A stretch of DNA of 64,000 nt from Psilocybe azurescens. Taxonomy: Eukaryota > Basidiomycota > Agaricomycetes > Agaricales > Agrocybaceae. This document shows positions 1 to 11,815 of the stretch, in pieces (position 1 is the stretch's first letter; each line of letters opens with the position of its first letter). Both the position numbers and the translations under genes were made by a program. The notes beneath the pieces were generated by a model that made no database searches, was not told where the DNA came from, and worked only from the letters and a program-made list of their open reading frames with translations. The stretch covers positions 1 through 64,000 of the forward strand of contig JAJIRX010000730.1 of assembly GCA_023853785.1 (NCBI GenBank). Reading direction: 5' to 3'.

Positions 1-1423
1 ATGTGTATTATTATTGAAAACAATTCAGGCCATGTCTGAGAATTTTGAAATGGGCTGGAAATATGTCTGAACAGATGACAAACATGGAATTATGAGTTGA
101 GTAGGCATGGAAATGTACAAAATGGTTTGTAAAATACCCCAGAAACATGGATTATCGTTGACAAAGACTCATACTGAGTGTGGCAAGAGGTTAAATAGTC
201 TGTAAACATGTCTGATCAGGTCAATATGACCAAGCCTTAAAACATGTATAATTGTCTGTAAACTATTCCAGACATACAGATTATGATTCTATAAAGCAAA
301 ATGGGGTGGAAGTTCTTGTGCAATTCATTGTAGTATCTGACTGCTATTGCAATTAGTATCGATACCTCATTTTATCTGTGTTAATTAACCTAACTGTAGA
401 CATATTATTGGTCATTTCAGTTCAAGCTGCAAGCTGCAGCTGCTTTTACTTTTTTCCTGGTTATTCCACTCTTTGTATAATTTCTTTCACAAGTTACAAA
501 TGGCAGTAACAATCAGACTGCGACTTGCTTGTTTCTCAATCTGCTCTGTAACTTTTATGACCACCATCAGTTTTTGTTTTGAATGCAACCACACTCTTGT
601 TTTCATTAAATACCAGTATCCAACCAGCAATAATTTTATCAAGTATGCATCCATGTCAATCTGCTTAATAATGTTAACAATCAGTGGAAATGTCTGTCAG
701 TTCTTTTTAGTGCTTGACATGAATTTTAGAATACATTCAATGGAAAGGCAGGCATGACAACTAACAAGCAGCACTGCACATGCTTTCTCCTCTACGTATG
801 TACATTCACCACCCATACTTATGGTTCATTCACACAACTCATTTCACTAACTGACACCTTGCCTGGGAAAGTATAGAAGGAGAAAAATAATGGGCAATAG
901 AATAGTATGCACTTGCTAACCAAATTTACACTCTCATGTGCACCTACAACCTGTACCTTTTCAAGCCTTGGTCAGGTGTAGAGATTGTGATAAGACAAAG
1001 TACAGGACAGGGCAGTTGAAAGGGAAATGAGTGTACAAAAAGATCATTGGACTGTGTTCTACATTTCAGCACATGAGCTGAGTCTTCTCGTTGATTATAT
1101 ACATATACCAGAACATGATTGTGGAATATTTTCCATGTTTCTGAACCAAGTCAAAGCAATTGTGCACCAATTATACATGTTTTAAGGCTCAGTCTATATC
1201 GACTTGATCAGACATGTTTACAGGCTATTTAACCTCTTACCACACCCGGTATGAGTCTTTGTCAATGATAATCCATGTTTCTGGGGTATTTTACAAACTA
1301 TTTTATACATTTCCGTGCCTACTCAACTCATAATTCCATGTTTGACATCTGTCAGGACATATTTGCAGCTCATTTAAAGGATTCCCAGACATGGTCTGAA
1401 TTGTTTTCAATAATAATACACAT
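1..1423. repeat. Long inverted repeat, left arm cut by window edge
   Basis: Positions 1-254 are the reverse complement of 1168-1423 at roughly 90 % identity by eye. The loop of about 900 bp is AT-rich and has no convincing gene. The match runs to base 1, so the left arm continues outside the window. Where the arms differ, the right arm often has CpG and the left arm TpG or CpA, which suggests CpG decay in the left arm. It is probably a transposable-element relic. No transposase was seen. Confidence 0.75.
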
Positions 1424-1905
1424 TTCTGACCAAATTCAGCATGTCTAGCACTTGTCTGGACATATTCCCTCCCCATTTCAAAGATTCCTAGGCCTAGTCT
1501 GCACTTTTTCAATGATAATACATGTGTCCGGACATATTTCTGCTCTATTTTAGAAATTTCCGGGCCCAGTATGCACTATTCTCAATAAGAATTCATGTTT
1601 CCGACCTTATTTACCATGTCCAGCACTTGTTTAGACATATTCCTGCTCCATTGCAAAAATTCCTGGGCCCAGCATGCACTATCTTCAATAATAATTCATG
1701 TTTCCAACCTGGCTTACAATGTCCGGCACTATTCCGGACATATTCCCGCCCCATTGCAAAAATTCCCGGGCCCAGCATGCACTATTTTCAATAATAATTC
1801 ATGTTTCCGACCCGGTTTACAATGTCCGGCACTATTCCGGACATATTCCCGCCCCATTGCAAAAATTCCCGGGCCCGGCATCCACTTTTTCAATGATAAT
1901 TCATG
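1404..1905. repeat. Tandem repeat, ~103-bp unit
   Basis: A unit beginning near TTTTCAATAATAAT and containing CATGTTTCCGACC, the palindromic-looking TCCGGCACTATTCCGGA and CCCGGGCCCAGCATGC recurs at about 1404, 1505, 1577, 1683, 1784 and 1887. The two best-preserved units are 103 bp apart (1718 and 1821). The 1505 unit is about 30 bp shorter. Open frames across this stretch come from the repetition and are not genes. The units adjoin and partly overlap the right arm of the inverted repeat, so they may belong to the same element. Confidence 0.8.
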
Positions 1906-2739
1906 TTCTGGTCCAAGGCTAAATACAGCAAAAATTGGAAATTTACAACCCACATATATCACTCAAATTGTGTCCGTTTTGGCTGTTTCTAGGCTCGTTT
2001 TGATTGGAATTTTGTCTAGATTTTTCATGCGGTTTACACCAAGGACCGGAACCGGGGCGGCACTCATTCCCGCCCTGCCCCGGGGCCAAATACACAAAAT
2101 TGGATCATTACAACCATTATATCGCCCTCAAATCCTGTCTGATTTGCATGATTCTGGGCTTGTTTAAATCACATTTACAGTCTGGTTCTTTCCTAATTGC
2201 TCACTTATAATTTATTATGGTGTGTGCACCAATGCTTGTTAATTCATTGCAAAATTAAGGCTTTACCAGTTTCCTGTAGACACCCCAGAGCCACAGAATG
2301 TATGCCGGATAGCCTACAAAAATGCATGGGTATGAGCCATTGAGCGGATTTACTGTACCATATCATATGGTACAGTGTAGGCTACCCAAAATGGAAGGGA
2401 AACATTCACTGGTTCAGAGGGACCACTGAACCCATATGATATGCTATGTACACTGTAAATGTACTTTCTATCATATCATATGTTACAATGGTACATATCT
2501 AGCTGCAATGGACTGTCCAGCTAGGTTCATTGGAATTGGCTGGGTCCGGTGAAAGTCCATTAGAGTCCAACAGAATATGGGGGCACTGTAAAGTACACCA
2601 TCATGTCACCTATCAAATTCAACCCCTTCCCTACATGAGCGCTTATCTGCTTTCCTCTCCAAGTATTCCAATGGAGGTCCTGGCAAGAAATCTGAAATAA
2701 AAACTAGAGAAAGTGTAATTTACTTGTACATGTTTTGAC
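1906..2739. other. Intergenic, CpG-poor, with short palindromes
   Basis: No gene is supported here. Positions 2352-2376 form a perfect odd-length palindrome: 12-nt arms starting ACTGTACC around a single central C. Related pieces (CATATGATATG, TATCATATCATATG) recur up to about 2480, so this is probably the footprint of a small inverted-repeat element. Confidence 0.5.
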
Positions 2740-4106
2740 ACACAGTTTCTTCACCAGATCCAATATGCACACTAGCGTCATCTCCGCAATACATCCCTTG
2801 TGTGATCAGTCTGACCCAGCCCAGTCTATGCAAATCAACTGATACGAACATGCACTTCAAGCAGATCGGGGCCGATGAACTTGAGAAGGAACTACTGAGG
2901 GTGTTAGTTGCCATGGAGTGTATAACATGTATTTTAAACTGCTTTTCGGCTCTCTGCAAAGATCATTAGGCACCTCGCATTCCAGGTCACTATAGTGGAC
3001 TATGGTATCAAAGAAAATTCAGAGGGTATTTCTCCTGCAGTGCGTTCCCGAAGGTTATTTAAAGCACGATAACTGAGTGCGCTGAGATTGCTGTGCACTT
3101 CATACTCTGTTACCATATGAATAGCAAACTGGACTTCCTCCAATACGGAAGCTCCACTTCCGTTGAGTAGAAGACCAACCGTTTGCACCATCGTTGATTC
3201 AAATTTTGAGGCCTGGATATATCGCTCAAAACGGAGTTTGTGAAGCCTGGTCATCGTTCCTAGGTCGATTGAAAGAACGGGCAAAATATTCATCTTTATC
3301 ACAAAACATTGTGCAGATATAGCTATTCGTCGAAAAGATGAAAATGAGTAACAACTTTGAGCTGGTATGACCCTATGAGGGATGCTATAATAGCAACTTA
3401 CACGCCGAGTACTTCCAGTGAATATGATGTGATCCTTAAAAGAGCGACAAGATGTTCTGCATCTTCAGGTGTACTGACTACGACGTCCGAGAGCTGTTGG
3501 AAGAAGGTGCATGTTGCTATCATATGTAACACAGTATGTTCCAGTCCTTGGAAAAATGTTGGTGGGAATAAATTGACCATCTGCTGCCCCAATCGTGGGG
3601 GCAGGATCGGATTGGGCAATCACAATGGCAAATGTTGAATCGTTAAAATGGAGGCCTTGGAGTCGTGGACAATGTTGCTTCTTGGTGAGTAAACATGGGA
3701 TCTTCTTGACTTTATAGAATCTGAAGGTGGATAAGGGGCATGCCTTGCAAAGATCCATCACAAGCTGGGCAAGCCTCGGTGCAATTTTGGTCCATGGAAC
3801 AGTAAATGGTGATCTCAGAGAAAAAATATGCAGGTCCACTGCTCGGTGTTAAAGAATGGTGAGGAGGCCATCGATACCCAAGTCATCCTTCGGATGCCGG
3901 ATGTAGTCAACATTGATCTCTAACATTTGGACAAAAAGCGCCAAATCTCCCCGCCTTCCAGAATATCTGTCAAAGCCTTGATTTGGCGTCTTATCGTTTT
4001 CTTTTTGAGTTCGTAAGGTTGAGCATCGTATATATTGATCGAGATCGTGGAGAACAAGCATCTGCGAGCTGCAGCCGCAAAAGACCTGGAAGTTGACAGA
4101 CAGGCA

Positions 4107-5190
4107 AGTACATCAGTAAATTATGGAAAATCCTATGAAGCATTATGAACCCCAAAAATGCATTGTAGAGGGTCATCTGCATTATGAACTAGTCATCATA
4201 TTATAGGCTGACTCATGATGCATTATATTGTAAGAAGTTGCTAGGTTTTAAAAATATTCCAGATGTAATTTCATGAGTTTGTCATATTGATGCTGGATTA
4301 TTATGAGTTATTAATAGAATATTTCAAAAACAATATTGCAAGTTCATAATAGTCATGCAGGGACAATGCTGAGCATGGGCCCACCTGACTTGAATCCAAC
4401 CCCTGACGCTCAAGAACCTTTAAATCCCATAAACCCCAGAGCCCAAGAACCCTCAGTTTTGAGGAGTCCCCAGAGCCCAAGAACCATCAATTTCAATAAG
4501 TACCCCAGAGCCCAAGAACCCTCGGTTTCAATAAGTCCCCAGAGCCCAAGAACCCTTGGTTTCAATAAGTCCCCCAGAGCCCAAGAACCCTTGGTTTCAA
4601 TAAGTCCCCTGATCTCATTGCCCTCAGAAGTAAACTGCCATTTTGGAATGATCAGCAACAGCACACACCACCAAAACCCATGCAAGCCCATTTCATTTAC
4701 ATTCAGTGTGAACACTACAGGGACATCAACTGAATATTGCATTTTGTTCAGTCGACAGGGTGAGCAATCAACCCCGTGAGCTGACAACTTCCATAATTGA
4801 CCAATGTCATGTGCACTCCGGGACACCATCCAAAATAGGTAACTTTTTGGTAAAATGCATTTTATGTATAATTGCAGAGGGTCAATCATATTATAATATA
4901 ATTTTTGGTGAACCTGGTAGCCACTGCACAATCTAGTTACATTGTCCTTGCCATATTATATTTGCTTTACATTGCAGAAACATCATTGTACCCAATCTGT
5001 AAACCATCTAATCTCTTACATGGCCTTGCAATCTAGTTGTAATGTGCTTATCATGTTATATTTACTTTACATTACAAAAAGAATATTACATGTCACATAT
5101 ATATGGTTATGAGCTGATGTCTGTGTGTTATAATGTTGCGACAGGCTTGTGAACGTCATAATGCTAAATTGGATTTCTCTTGTTTTCCTG
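4107..5190. mobile_element. ~1.1-kb insertion splitting the F-box relic
   Basis: The segment is absent from the sister F-box copy at 26.1 kb. Its ends resemble an imperfect inverted repeat: GGCAAG-TACATCAG at the left and, on the other strand at the right, GGCAAGcaTACATCAG, both followed within about 30 bp by AGCATTATGA. It is AT-rich, has very few CpG and encodes nothing recognisable. It carries a small minisatellite (4437-4600). No clean target duplication was found, so the exact ends are uncertain. Confidence 0.5.
4437..4608. repeat. Minisatellite, 34-35-bp unit, five copies
   Basis: The motif CAGAGCCCAAGAACC starts at 4437, 4471, 4506, 4540 and 4575, giving steps of 34 or 35 bp. A degenerate extra unit lies near 4408. 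Spacers between the shared cores are also related (GTTTCAATAAGTCCC), so this is an ordinary minisatellite. Confidence 0.85.
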
Positions 5191-5718
5191 ATGTATGCTT
5201 GCCAAATTTGTAATGTGTTGCTCAAAGTCGCAAGACAACACCGATGGTGCTGGGAAGTTATCGGCGATGACACAGATAATCTCGGGAGGTATTTCGAGGT
5301 GCCTGATGGACATTATGCTGGTTGAGCCTCAGCAAAGGAGCACCGCAGCGAGCCTCAACTTCAAGGCAGACATGCAGTGTTTGCACCTGTTATCGGTCGT
5401 GGTGGCTGAGTAGGCAACAGGTTCCTGAACGTGGTGTCTTGTTTGCTATTCCAGCATATACATATTCAGATGAGCCTACCCGGACTTACGGTAAGGGTAT
5501 GAAATGGCATAGACTGAAATGAAGCGTCAGACGTGGTAAGAGGTTGTATTGAGCTGCTGTTCCGCTGCAGTTCTCGGGAAGAAACCAGCATTCGTCGACT
5601 GTCACTTGGCAGTCTCACCGGGAAATTCAGATGTAGGTGGTGTGCAATCGGTCAAAGTCAGGCTCTCTCCTGAATACTCAAGTGATTGCGAAAAACGGAA
5701 AGACGGTGTAGAAGGCGC

Positions 5719-6117
5719 ATGAGTTCCATGCTGACCGCTATCCAGCGTGAGATGATGGATCAGCTGCAGTTGTTCGCTGATATCGTCCCGTATATTCGCT
5801 TTGATGATGATGTAGTAAAGAGGGCTGAATTGTACAAAACACAGTTATTTTCTGCTACCGCTGATGCGTTGTATCTTCGAGTGAGCTATGAGGGCACGTA
5901 CGCCGATAACTCGGACCTCATAACTTGGCACTGGGCATCGAACATCGAGCAGCGAGCTCGAGAGACCATCGGCATCAAGCTGTTCCACCGTCCTCCTTCG
6001 TATTCAATATTTTGCTTCCGGGCCACGCAGACGACGGAGCCGCTTGGCGCAGTCACCGTCAACCGGGAGCAATGGATATTCTGTCGATTCGGTGCCGGAT
6101 GTGCCGGATGGCGATGA
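5719..6117 (+). CDS. Hypothetical protein, 132 aa
   Basis: A single-exon frame starts with MSSMLTAIQREMMDQ and ends ...GAGCAGWR. It is moderately charged, has no signal peptide or membrane segment, and uses codons plausibly for a fungal gene. No family is recognised. The opposite strand also carries open frames (to 6222) with an arginine/serine-rich translation, so the coding strand is not certain. Nearby stretches (5314-5718) show no gene. Confidence 0.3.
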   Translation: MSSMLTAIQREMMDQLQLFADIVPYIRFDDDVVKRAELYKTQLFSATADALYLRVSYEGTYADNSDLITWHWASNIEQRARETIGIKLFHRPPSYSIFCFRATQTTEPLGAVTVNREQWIFCRFGAGCAGWR

Positions 6118-7438
6118 CGTCTTGGATAATTGTTCTCGGCGCGCACGCTGGCGGTCTTTCGCACTTTGTAGTGGATGTGGCATGCTTGAGTCTATAAGTA
6201 GCGACTGCCGATTGTCAAACAAACAAACATAGCAGAGATATCCTGCATTAGTGGTGAAGTGGAGTGTAGGTAAGTAATATCAGGGATGTAGACTCATGTT
6301 CCAGATTTGGACCTCCAGTCACCGGTAATTACAATAAAGTAGGACGGATACCAAGGTCAAATGAACGCGCTGCATTTACATATTACAACAACGCAGATCA
6401 GTCTACGGTCTAGTGGCTTATCTTTACTCAGTAGCTCGTTTCCTAGCCTATTTACGACACTATAGAGTCTATATTTATTAAAGCATTTCTCGACGCGAAT
6501 ACAAAGAAGTAGATAGGCTCTAAATGTGTTGAAGCATTCCTCGGTGCGAACGCAGAGGTCGAACGGCGCCTAGATCGACATTCTATTTATAAATTGCGGC
6601 ATTCCCCGGACAACTGAGCCCTAAAAGATTTTTTTATGACCTCCTCGACTTGACAACCATCATGGATGGACATCCGGACTCCGAAAGGAAGGAGAGGCTA
6701 CATCTGGCATTGGCAACCAAGATGCATATCATTCGGGTCGATAGGCCGTCCGCTAAAATAGAAATGCTCCGTGCTTGGAGACGGTGAGGCTTTGTCTTTC
6801 TTCTTGTGTGAAATTTTTTTACGCGAGGGTACATACTTGGGTGTTCGACGCGACGAGAGAGAACGCATACAATCAGTTGTGGTCGCTGTCGTGAAGGTAT
6901 GTTAGGTTATCTGGCTTTTCGGCTCGCGACGAGGATTACATACGAAGGCAGAGACGACAGTGACTGACCATCTTCTTTACGCAATTTTGGACAGGGTCGA
7001 TCGCTATATTTTCGTCTGCGGAACCAGAATATCCCTCCTCCTTTCCTTCATCCATCTGCTCGCATTACACAACGAGGTAAGTGCTATGTCGCCTCGCTCG
7101 GCGTACTATCTTCGGGCCTCGTCAGCATACGCAGTATTTATAGGCGTTTCGGCCTTATTCTGCGTCTAGTGCCACCTTCGTTACCCAGTGCTGATGTTTC
7201 TCTCCTAGCTTTTCTAGGGATAGTGCTATCTATCACTTTCCGTTCAATCCGGTGTTATCCAAGCACAGCACCACCAACAGCCCCAAGCACCGCCTTGGCC
7301 CTTCCTTCCCCTTCTGTTCCCAGCTGAATTGCGCGAATCTGCGATTGCACCCACTCCCATCGCCATTGCACTCGCCACACATACACATCACACATACCGC
7401 AGCCGGAGGCGATTCTATATCACTCTCACTCTCACACT
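6118..7438. other. Intergenic and probable 5' region of the G-alpha gene
   Basis: No supported gene. A 43-codon frame from the ATG near 6663 is too short to trust. From about 7240 the plus strand becomes rich in C and short CA/CT runs (CACACATACAC, CTCTCACTCTCACAC) directly before the G-alpha start, which is common for leader or promoter sequence in these fungi. Confidence 0.4.
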
Positions 7439-10003
7439 ATGGGCGCTACGACAACAAATACAGCTGCAGACCCCGACCCGTTCGCTATCTTCCACACCCC
7501 ACCACCGAACGAGACCCCCGGCGAGAGGGGTGGAGCGGGGAGGCAGCGGAGGCAGAGGCGAAGCGGGTCAGCGACCAGATCGATGACCAGCTCAAGGTGG
7601 ACAAGGCTGCGATGAAGAAGGCGAAGAACTCGGTCAGGGTGCTGTTATTGGGCCAGAGCGAGAGCGGTGAGTGTCCTGCCTCCCCCTTTTGACCGCCATT
7701 CGGGGTGTATTGCATATATGCTTACGCTTATGCTTATGCTCATGCTGGACGCTGAATAATCAGGCAAATCGACGACTTTGAAGAGTACGTTTCGTCCGTT
7801 CATCGATCAACGTATGTATGCATATGCTCACCACCCCTATTTACCTGCTTTCTTCCTCCTCCCTTCTCCCCAGATTTCCGCATGAAGTACGCCCGGGAGG
7901 CATGGGACGCGGAGCGCGTCTCCTGGCGCGCCGTCATCCAGCTGAACGTCATCCGCTCGATCATCACCATCGTCGAGGCTCTGCAGGCCGAGATGGACGG
8001 CGAGCCGATCGACGCGCCCAGCACCCTGCTCACCGCCGCCCCACGCACACCCGCCACCGCTGCGCCCTACGACCCGCTCAGCAGGCCGGGCGACTCGCCC
8101 TCCGTGACCACGTCCTTCGGGGCAGACACGCCGACGCCGACAGCATCGTCTTCCTCGCATGCCCCGGCCCTGCGTGCGAGCGGCAGTAGCACCTCCCTCG
8201 CGCGGCACGCATCCGGGAAGCACCCACTGTCCACGCTCCTCACGGGGAAGCACCAGGTGCTCAAGATGCGGCTGGGCCCGCTGCGGCGCGTCGAGACGGA
8301 CCTCAAGAAGCGGCTCGGGGCAGGCGCCGACGAGGACATGGGGCTCGGCGTCGTCGGCGCGGAGGGCGAGGGCGTGCTGGGGACGGGCGCGGGGCTGGGG
8401 CTGGGCCCGCTGAGCCTCGAGACGGACTCGCAGCTCCTCGCGAAGCAGGGCGTGAAGAAGGAGTTCGGGGTGGTAAGGCTGCAGGAGGCGCTCGAGCGTG
8501 GGCTCGTGCGGCGCGCGTCGGCGCAGAGCTTTAGCCGCCATGGGCATGGGAAGGCGCGGAGCGCAGCGGGGTCGCTGGAGGAGGAGGACGAGGAAGTGGT
8601 GGACGACGCGACGGAGATCATCGCAAGCTGTCTGGAGGATATGAAGGCGCTGTGGACGGACGAGGTCGTCAAGGTCGTGTTGCGGAAGCGCAAGATCCGA
8701 ATCGAGGACACGGCGGGGTTGTAAGTGGTTTTTCTCTTCTCCTCTCTTTCCCCTACCTTACCCTCCCTCCCTCCTCTTCTCTGTGCTGCGTGCAATGCTG
8801 TTTCTAACGCACCCTTCCTTCCTTGCTATTCGACCCCCCTTCTTTTCTACTAGCTTCCTAGACGATCTAGACCGGATCGCACGGCGGGACTACGAGCCAT
8901 CCGACGACGACGTCGTGCGCGCGCGGCTCCGCACGCTCGGGGTGCAGGAGTACAAGATCCGCCTGGACGACGGCCCCTCGAGCGTCTTCGCAGGCGGCAT
9001 CGGCGGCGATGCGGGCAAGGAGTGGCTGTTGTATGATGTGGGCGGATCAAGGACTTCGGTATGTGTTTGTCGTTTCTCTACAGACCCAATTCATCATATT
9101 TGTCTTTTTAATTTGTCATTTAGCGACATGCGTGGTTGCCGTATTTCGATAATGTCCAGGCTATCATCTTCCGTGAGTCTCGAGCGGCTTTTTGACTGAC
9201 ATCGTAGGGCTGTCCTGTCGTACTCATCGTTCGTCATGAACATTGTTTCTTCCAGTCGCACGTAAGCATCCCCCGCCTTCCACATGTTTATATCCTCCAA
9301 GCTTACCTCTTCCACCTCACAATCCAATCCAATCCAGCCGTCTCATGCTTCGACGAACGCCTCTCCGAAGACTCGCGCGTCAACCGCCTCGAAGACTCCT
9401 TCCTCCTCTGGCGCACGGTCTGCTCGTCCAAGCTCCTCGCGACGACGACGATGATCCTGTTCCTGAACAAGTGCGATCTGCTGAAGCGCAAGCTCCGCTC
9501 GGGCGTCATGGTCAAGAAGTATCTCCCGAGCTATGGCGAGCGCGCGAATGATACGAATACGGTCGTCAAGTGTGGGTTTTTTTCCTTTTTCCTTTTCTTG
9601 TATTTTGTTTTTGTTTTTGTTTTTTTCACTTTCTATCTGCCCTGCGTGGAAAAGAATGCGAATGCGAATGCGAGTGCTGACATTCTCCCGTTATGCTAGA
9701 TCTGAGAGAAAAGTTCAAGGAGCAGCTTAAGGAACATTCCCCGGCCAGCGATCGAGCTACTTCTATGCTACTTCTGTTGTTGTGCGTGCACGATCCATCC
9801 ATCTGTCTGCCCTATACCCTCTCATCCCTCTCTGTGCGTCTTGCGTTGCAGGATACAAAAGCCACCGCGGCGACCATAAAAGCTGGTACGTGCTTCCTTT
9901 CATCTCCTCTCCTTCGCTTTGCAGAGCCCTATACTTATCTCTTTTTTTGGCAGTCAAGGACAGCATACTACGAGACTACTTGAAGAGCGCTGACTTTGTA
10001 TGA
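7439..10003 (+). CDS. Heterotrimeric G-protein alpha subunit, long-insertion type, ten exons
   Basis: Exons: 7439-7666, 7764-7784, 7874-8720, 8854-9058, 9124-9172, 9256-9261, 9338-9571, 9700-9781, 9852-9885 and 9954-10003, about 585 aa. It is a GTP-binding signal transducer expected at the inner plasma membrane; the start MGATTT fits N-myristoylation. Motifs seen: P-loop GQSESGKST (residues ~72-80), switch I RLRTLG (~390-395), switch II DVGGSRTSR (~427), NKCD (~496-499) and ATSVVDT. The helical domain holds a low-complexity insertion of roughly 200 residues, known from some fungal alphas. The usual catalytic Gln of DVGGQ is Ser. Two one-base losses interrupt the frame: one in the G-runs at 7527-7540 and one near 9752. 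Everything else is well preserved, so sequence error is as likely as mutation. A splice at 9998-10096 would give an alternative C-terminus. Confidence 0.88.
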
Positions 10004-11149
10004 CACTCTTTCCTTCTCTCTCTCACCCTTCTCTGTGCTGCTTGTAATTGCGCGAACGCTCATGACTTTTTGTTTTGTTTTGTTTTTATATGACAGTTGT
10101 CATGAAAACGCTCGTCGCTCGTTGTGCGTCGGAGGAGATCACGGAGAGTGTAGGAGGAGTAGGCGGGCAAGGCCTCGATATGTTTATATTTGCCTATTTC
10201 TCGCTTGGTAGCTGCATGAAAGCGTCGGCGGAGCTGGCGGGTGTGGCGTGGTGTTGACATTTACTGACTGACTTATCTGTAGATTGATGTTGTGTTATGT
10301 TATCTTTTTGCTTTTTTGCTTTTGTTTTTTTGCTGTACATAATTCTTATTTCTTTATATTTCCATCGACTACGTATGCAATACGGTTTTGAGATATGCAT
10401 ATGATAGAAGGTTGAGCTGCATCGAAAATGCGTGTAGAATCTCGTACTCGACTCAGATACGTCAAACACCGGTTGGAAACTCCAGTTCCTTCCCCTCCTT
10501 CAAGGCAACTTGATGGATCTAAGCGTCATGAACGATAACATATCTGTCCTAGGGATATCAGCCGCACCCCTTCAGACGTTAAACTCATCTTCAGAGTGCA
10601 CGCCTAAACGGCTTGTGTGTACAACAAGGCAAAATGTCGTGTCCGTTTTAGCTGGAGAAAGCTTGGCCAATATACCACGATAATCGATTTTCACAAAGCT
10701 TGCGATTCTGCGAGATTACTTTGAAAAGTCAAACGGATAAACTCGCGTTATTTCCTAATGCATACAACTAGTAATACAAATTGTAACGGAATGTACATCG
10801 ACATCAATTTACTCGGTACCCGTCGAATTAAACCACCTATATCATTTCGTTCGGGCGGAAGGGGTCCAAACTTCGAAAAGTCTCCTCGATACGTGTATGA
10901 CGAACACCCCGCTTTCGTGATAGTGATAATCATAGCGGGATAGACGGCATTCAATGGTTTCAAATTTTAATGTAAGCAACGCGGCCAGTGGTCGTGATCG
11001 CACTCAGAATTTGCGTTCTGGATTGCTCCTCGAGGTCTAGCAAGTGTGCCCGCCATATGTATGATCTAACACTATGTCGCTCGCAATCATTAATAAGCTC
11101 AAGGTTCGATCGGTGTTATAGCTGTTAAACAATGGCTCTTAAGGGCAAA
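10004..11149. other. Intergenic
   Basis: The first part (to about 10.4 kb) is T-rich and probably 3' untranslated sequence of the G-alpha gene. From 10.4 to 11.1 kb no gene, repeat or RNA structure could be supported on either strand. Confidence 0.4.
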
Positions 11150-11815
11150 CTCCGATCTTCTGGCTGGCCTGCTTCACCACTCGTATTTGCAGAGGGGACG
11201 GCAAATCTCGATCTTTGGAGACGGAGTAATGTATGGTGCGGGAATTAATTATGTGTAACGAGTGGGGATGTAAGGCCGACGATACCGATAGACTTTAGGT
11301 TTGATATGAACGACTGCTTTCACAGATCTGTTAAAAGTCGAAGAGCCTTGGATTGGAATTCTGTCCAGGAGAATTCACTGAGCTCATACAAATGAAAGAG
11401 TTCCAAAGAAAGAGTTTTCAAATTGGCAGCTTGCTGGCAGAGAACAAATGCTGAAGAGGGCTTTCAAGTTCGAATTCTCTGGAAGAATTGATTTTTCGTT
11501 ATTAACAGCAATCTGGAGCTTTTAGTCCGCCAGCACTAAATTCGGTTGCCTATCGTTGGCCAGGAAATCTGTGAGAGTCTGGATTCGTAGACCCAACTGT
11601 TCCATTGAACGCTCCTGCATAAAGGTCGATGAAGCCTGTCGCTTGTACGGCCTAATTGTAATCATAGCATATAAGCGTCTGCGAGGTGCAGCTGCGAAAG
11701 ATCTCGAGGCCAAGGAGCAGGAGAGTAGGGTCGGTAAAGCTGTCGCGTCGAAGGCATCATCGGAGAGTATCGGTAGATTATTGACTATGGCATCGACTAT
11801 CTCGGGGGGGAACAT
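11150..11815 (-). pseudogene. F-box/LRR-like relic, family 1 copy 2
   Basis: The frame starts MFPPEIVDAIVNNLP, contains LASRSFAAAPRRRLY (the end of the F-box fold), and stops at 11522 shortly after IQTLTDFL. Below the stop the family continues in other frames: QAANLKTLSLELF near 11.4 kb, then SNLKSIGIVGL, matching AVNLHTFSL and KLGNITGIS of the copy at 25.6 kb. It is therefore a truncated, frameshifted member. A longer upstream start at 11929 is possible but is not conserved in the sister copies. A role in SCF ubiquitin ligase substrate choice is inferred from the F-box only. Confidence 0.6.

Larger units (their letters stand above)
2740..5313 (-). pseudogene. F-box/LRR-like protein relic, family 1 copy 1
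   Basis: The start at 5313 opens a frame with the F-box-like motif IPPEII. About 30 codons later the coding match is lost at about 5190 and resumes at about 4106 with AAAARRCLFSTIS, the end of the F-box helix region. The following LRR-like pieces (RRQIKALTDIL, AVDLHIFSL, LSIDLGTMTRLHK) lie in shifting frames down to about 2740. The same segments occur in the same order in the copy at 24.7-26.2 kb, which shows they once formed one gene. Members of this type usually act as substrate adaptors of SCF ubiquitin ligases. That role is known for F-box proteins generally and is only inferred for this family. Frameshifts, stops and the 1.1-kb insertion make this copy non-functional. Confidence 0.65.

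Noticed and set aside
1522..2210. Overlapping open frames of 70-190 codons
   Set aside because: They lie in the 103-bp tandem units and repeat the same peptides; no family motif or splice structure.
4437..4608. CRISPR-like regular spacing of a conserved core
   Set aside because: Unit spacers are themselves near-identical and the genome is fungal, so it is a minisatellite.
8067..8795. Long minus-strand frames opposite the G-alpha third exon
   Set aside because: They mirror a GC-rich coding exon; the plus strand has clear G-alpha motifs.
7439..10003. Programmed frameshifting in the G-alpha gene
   Set aside because: No slippery heptamer or downstream structure was seen, and similar single-base defects occur across unrelated genes here.
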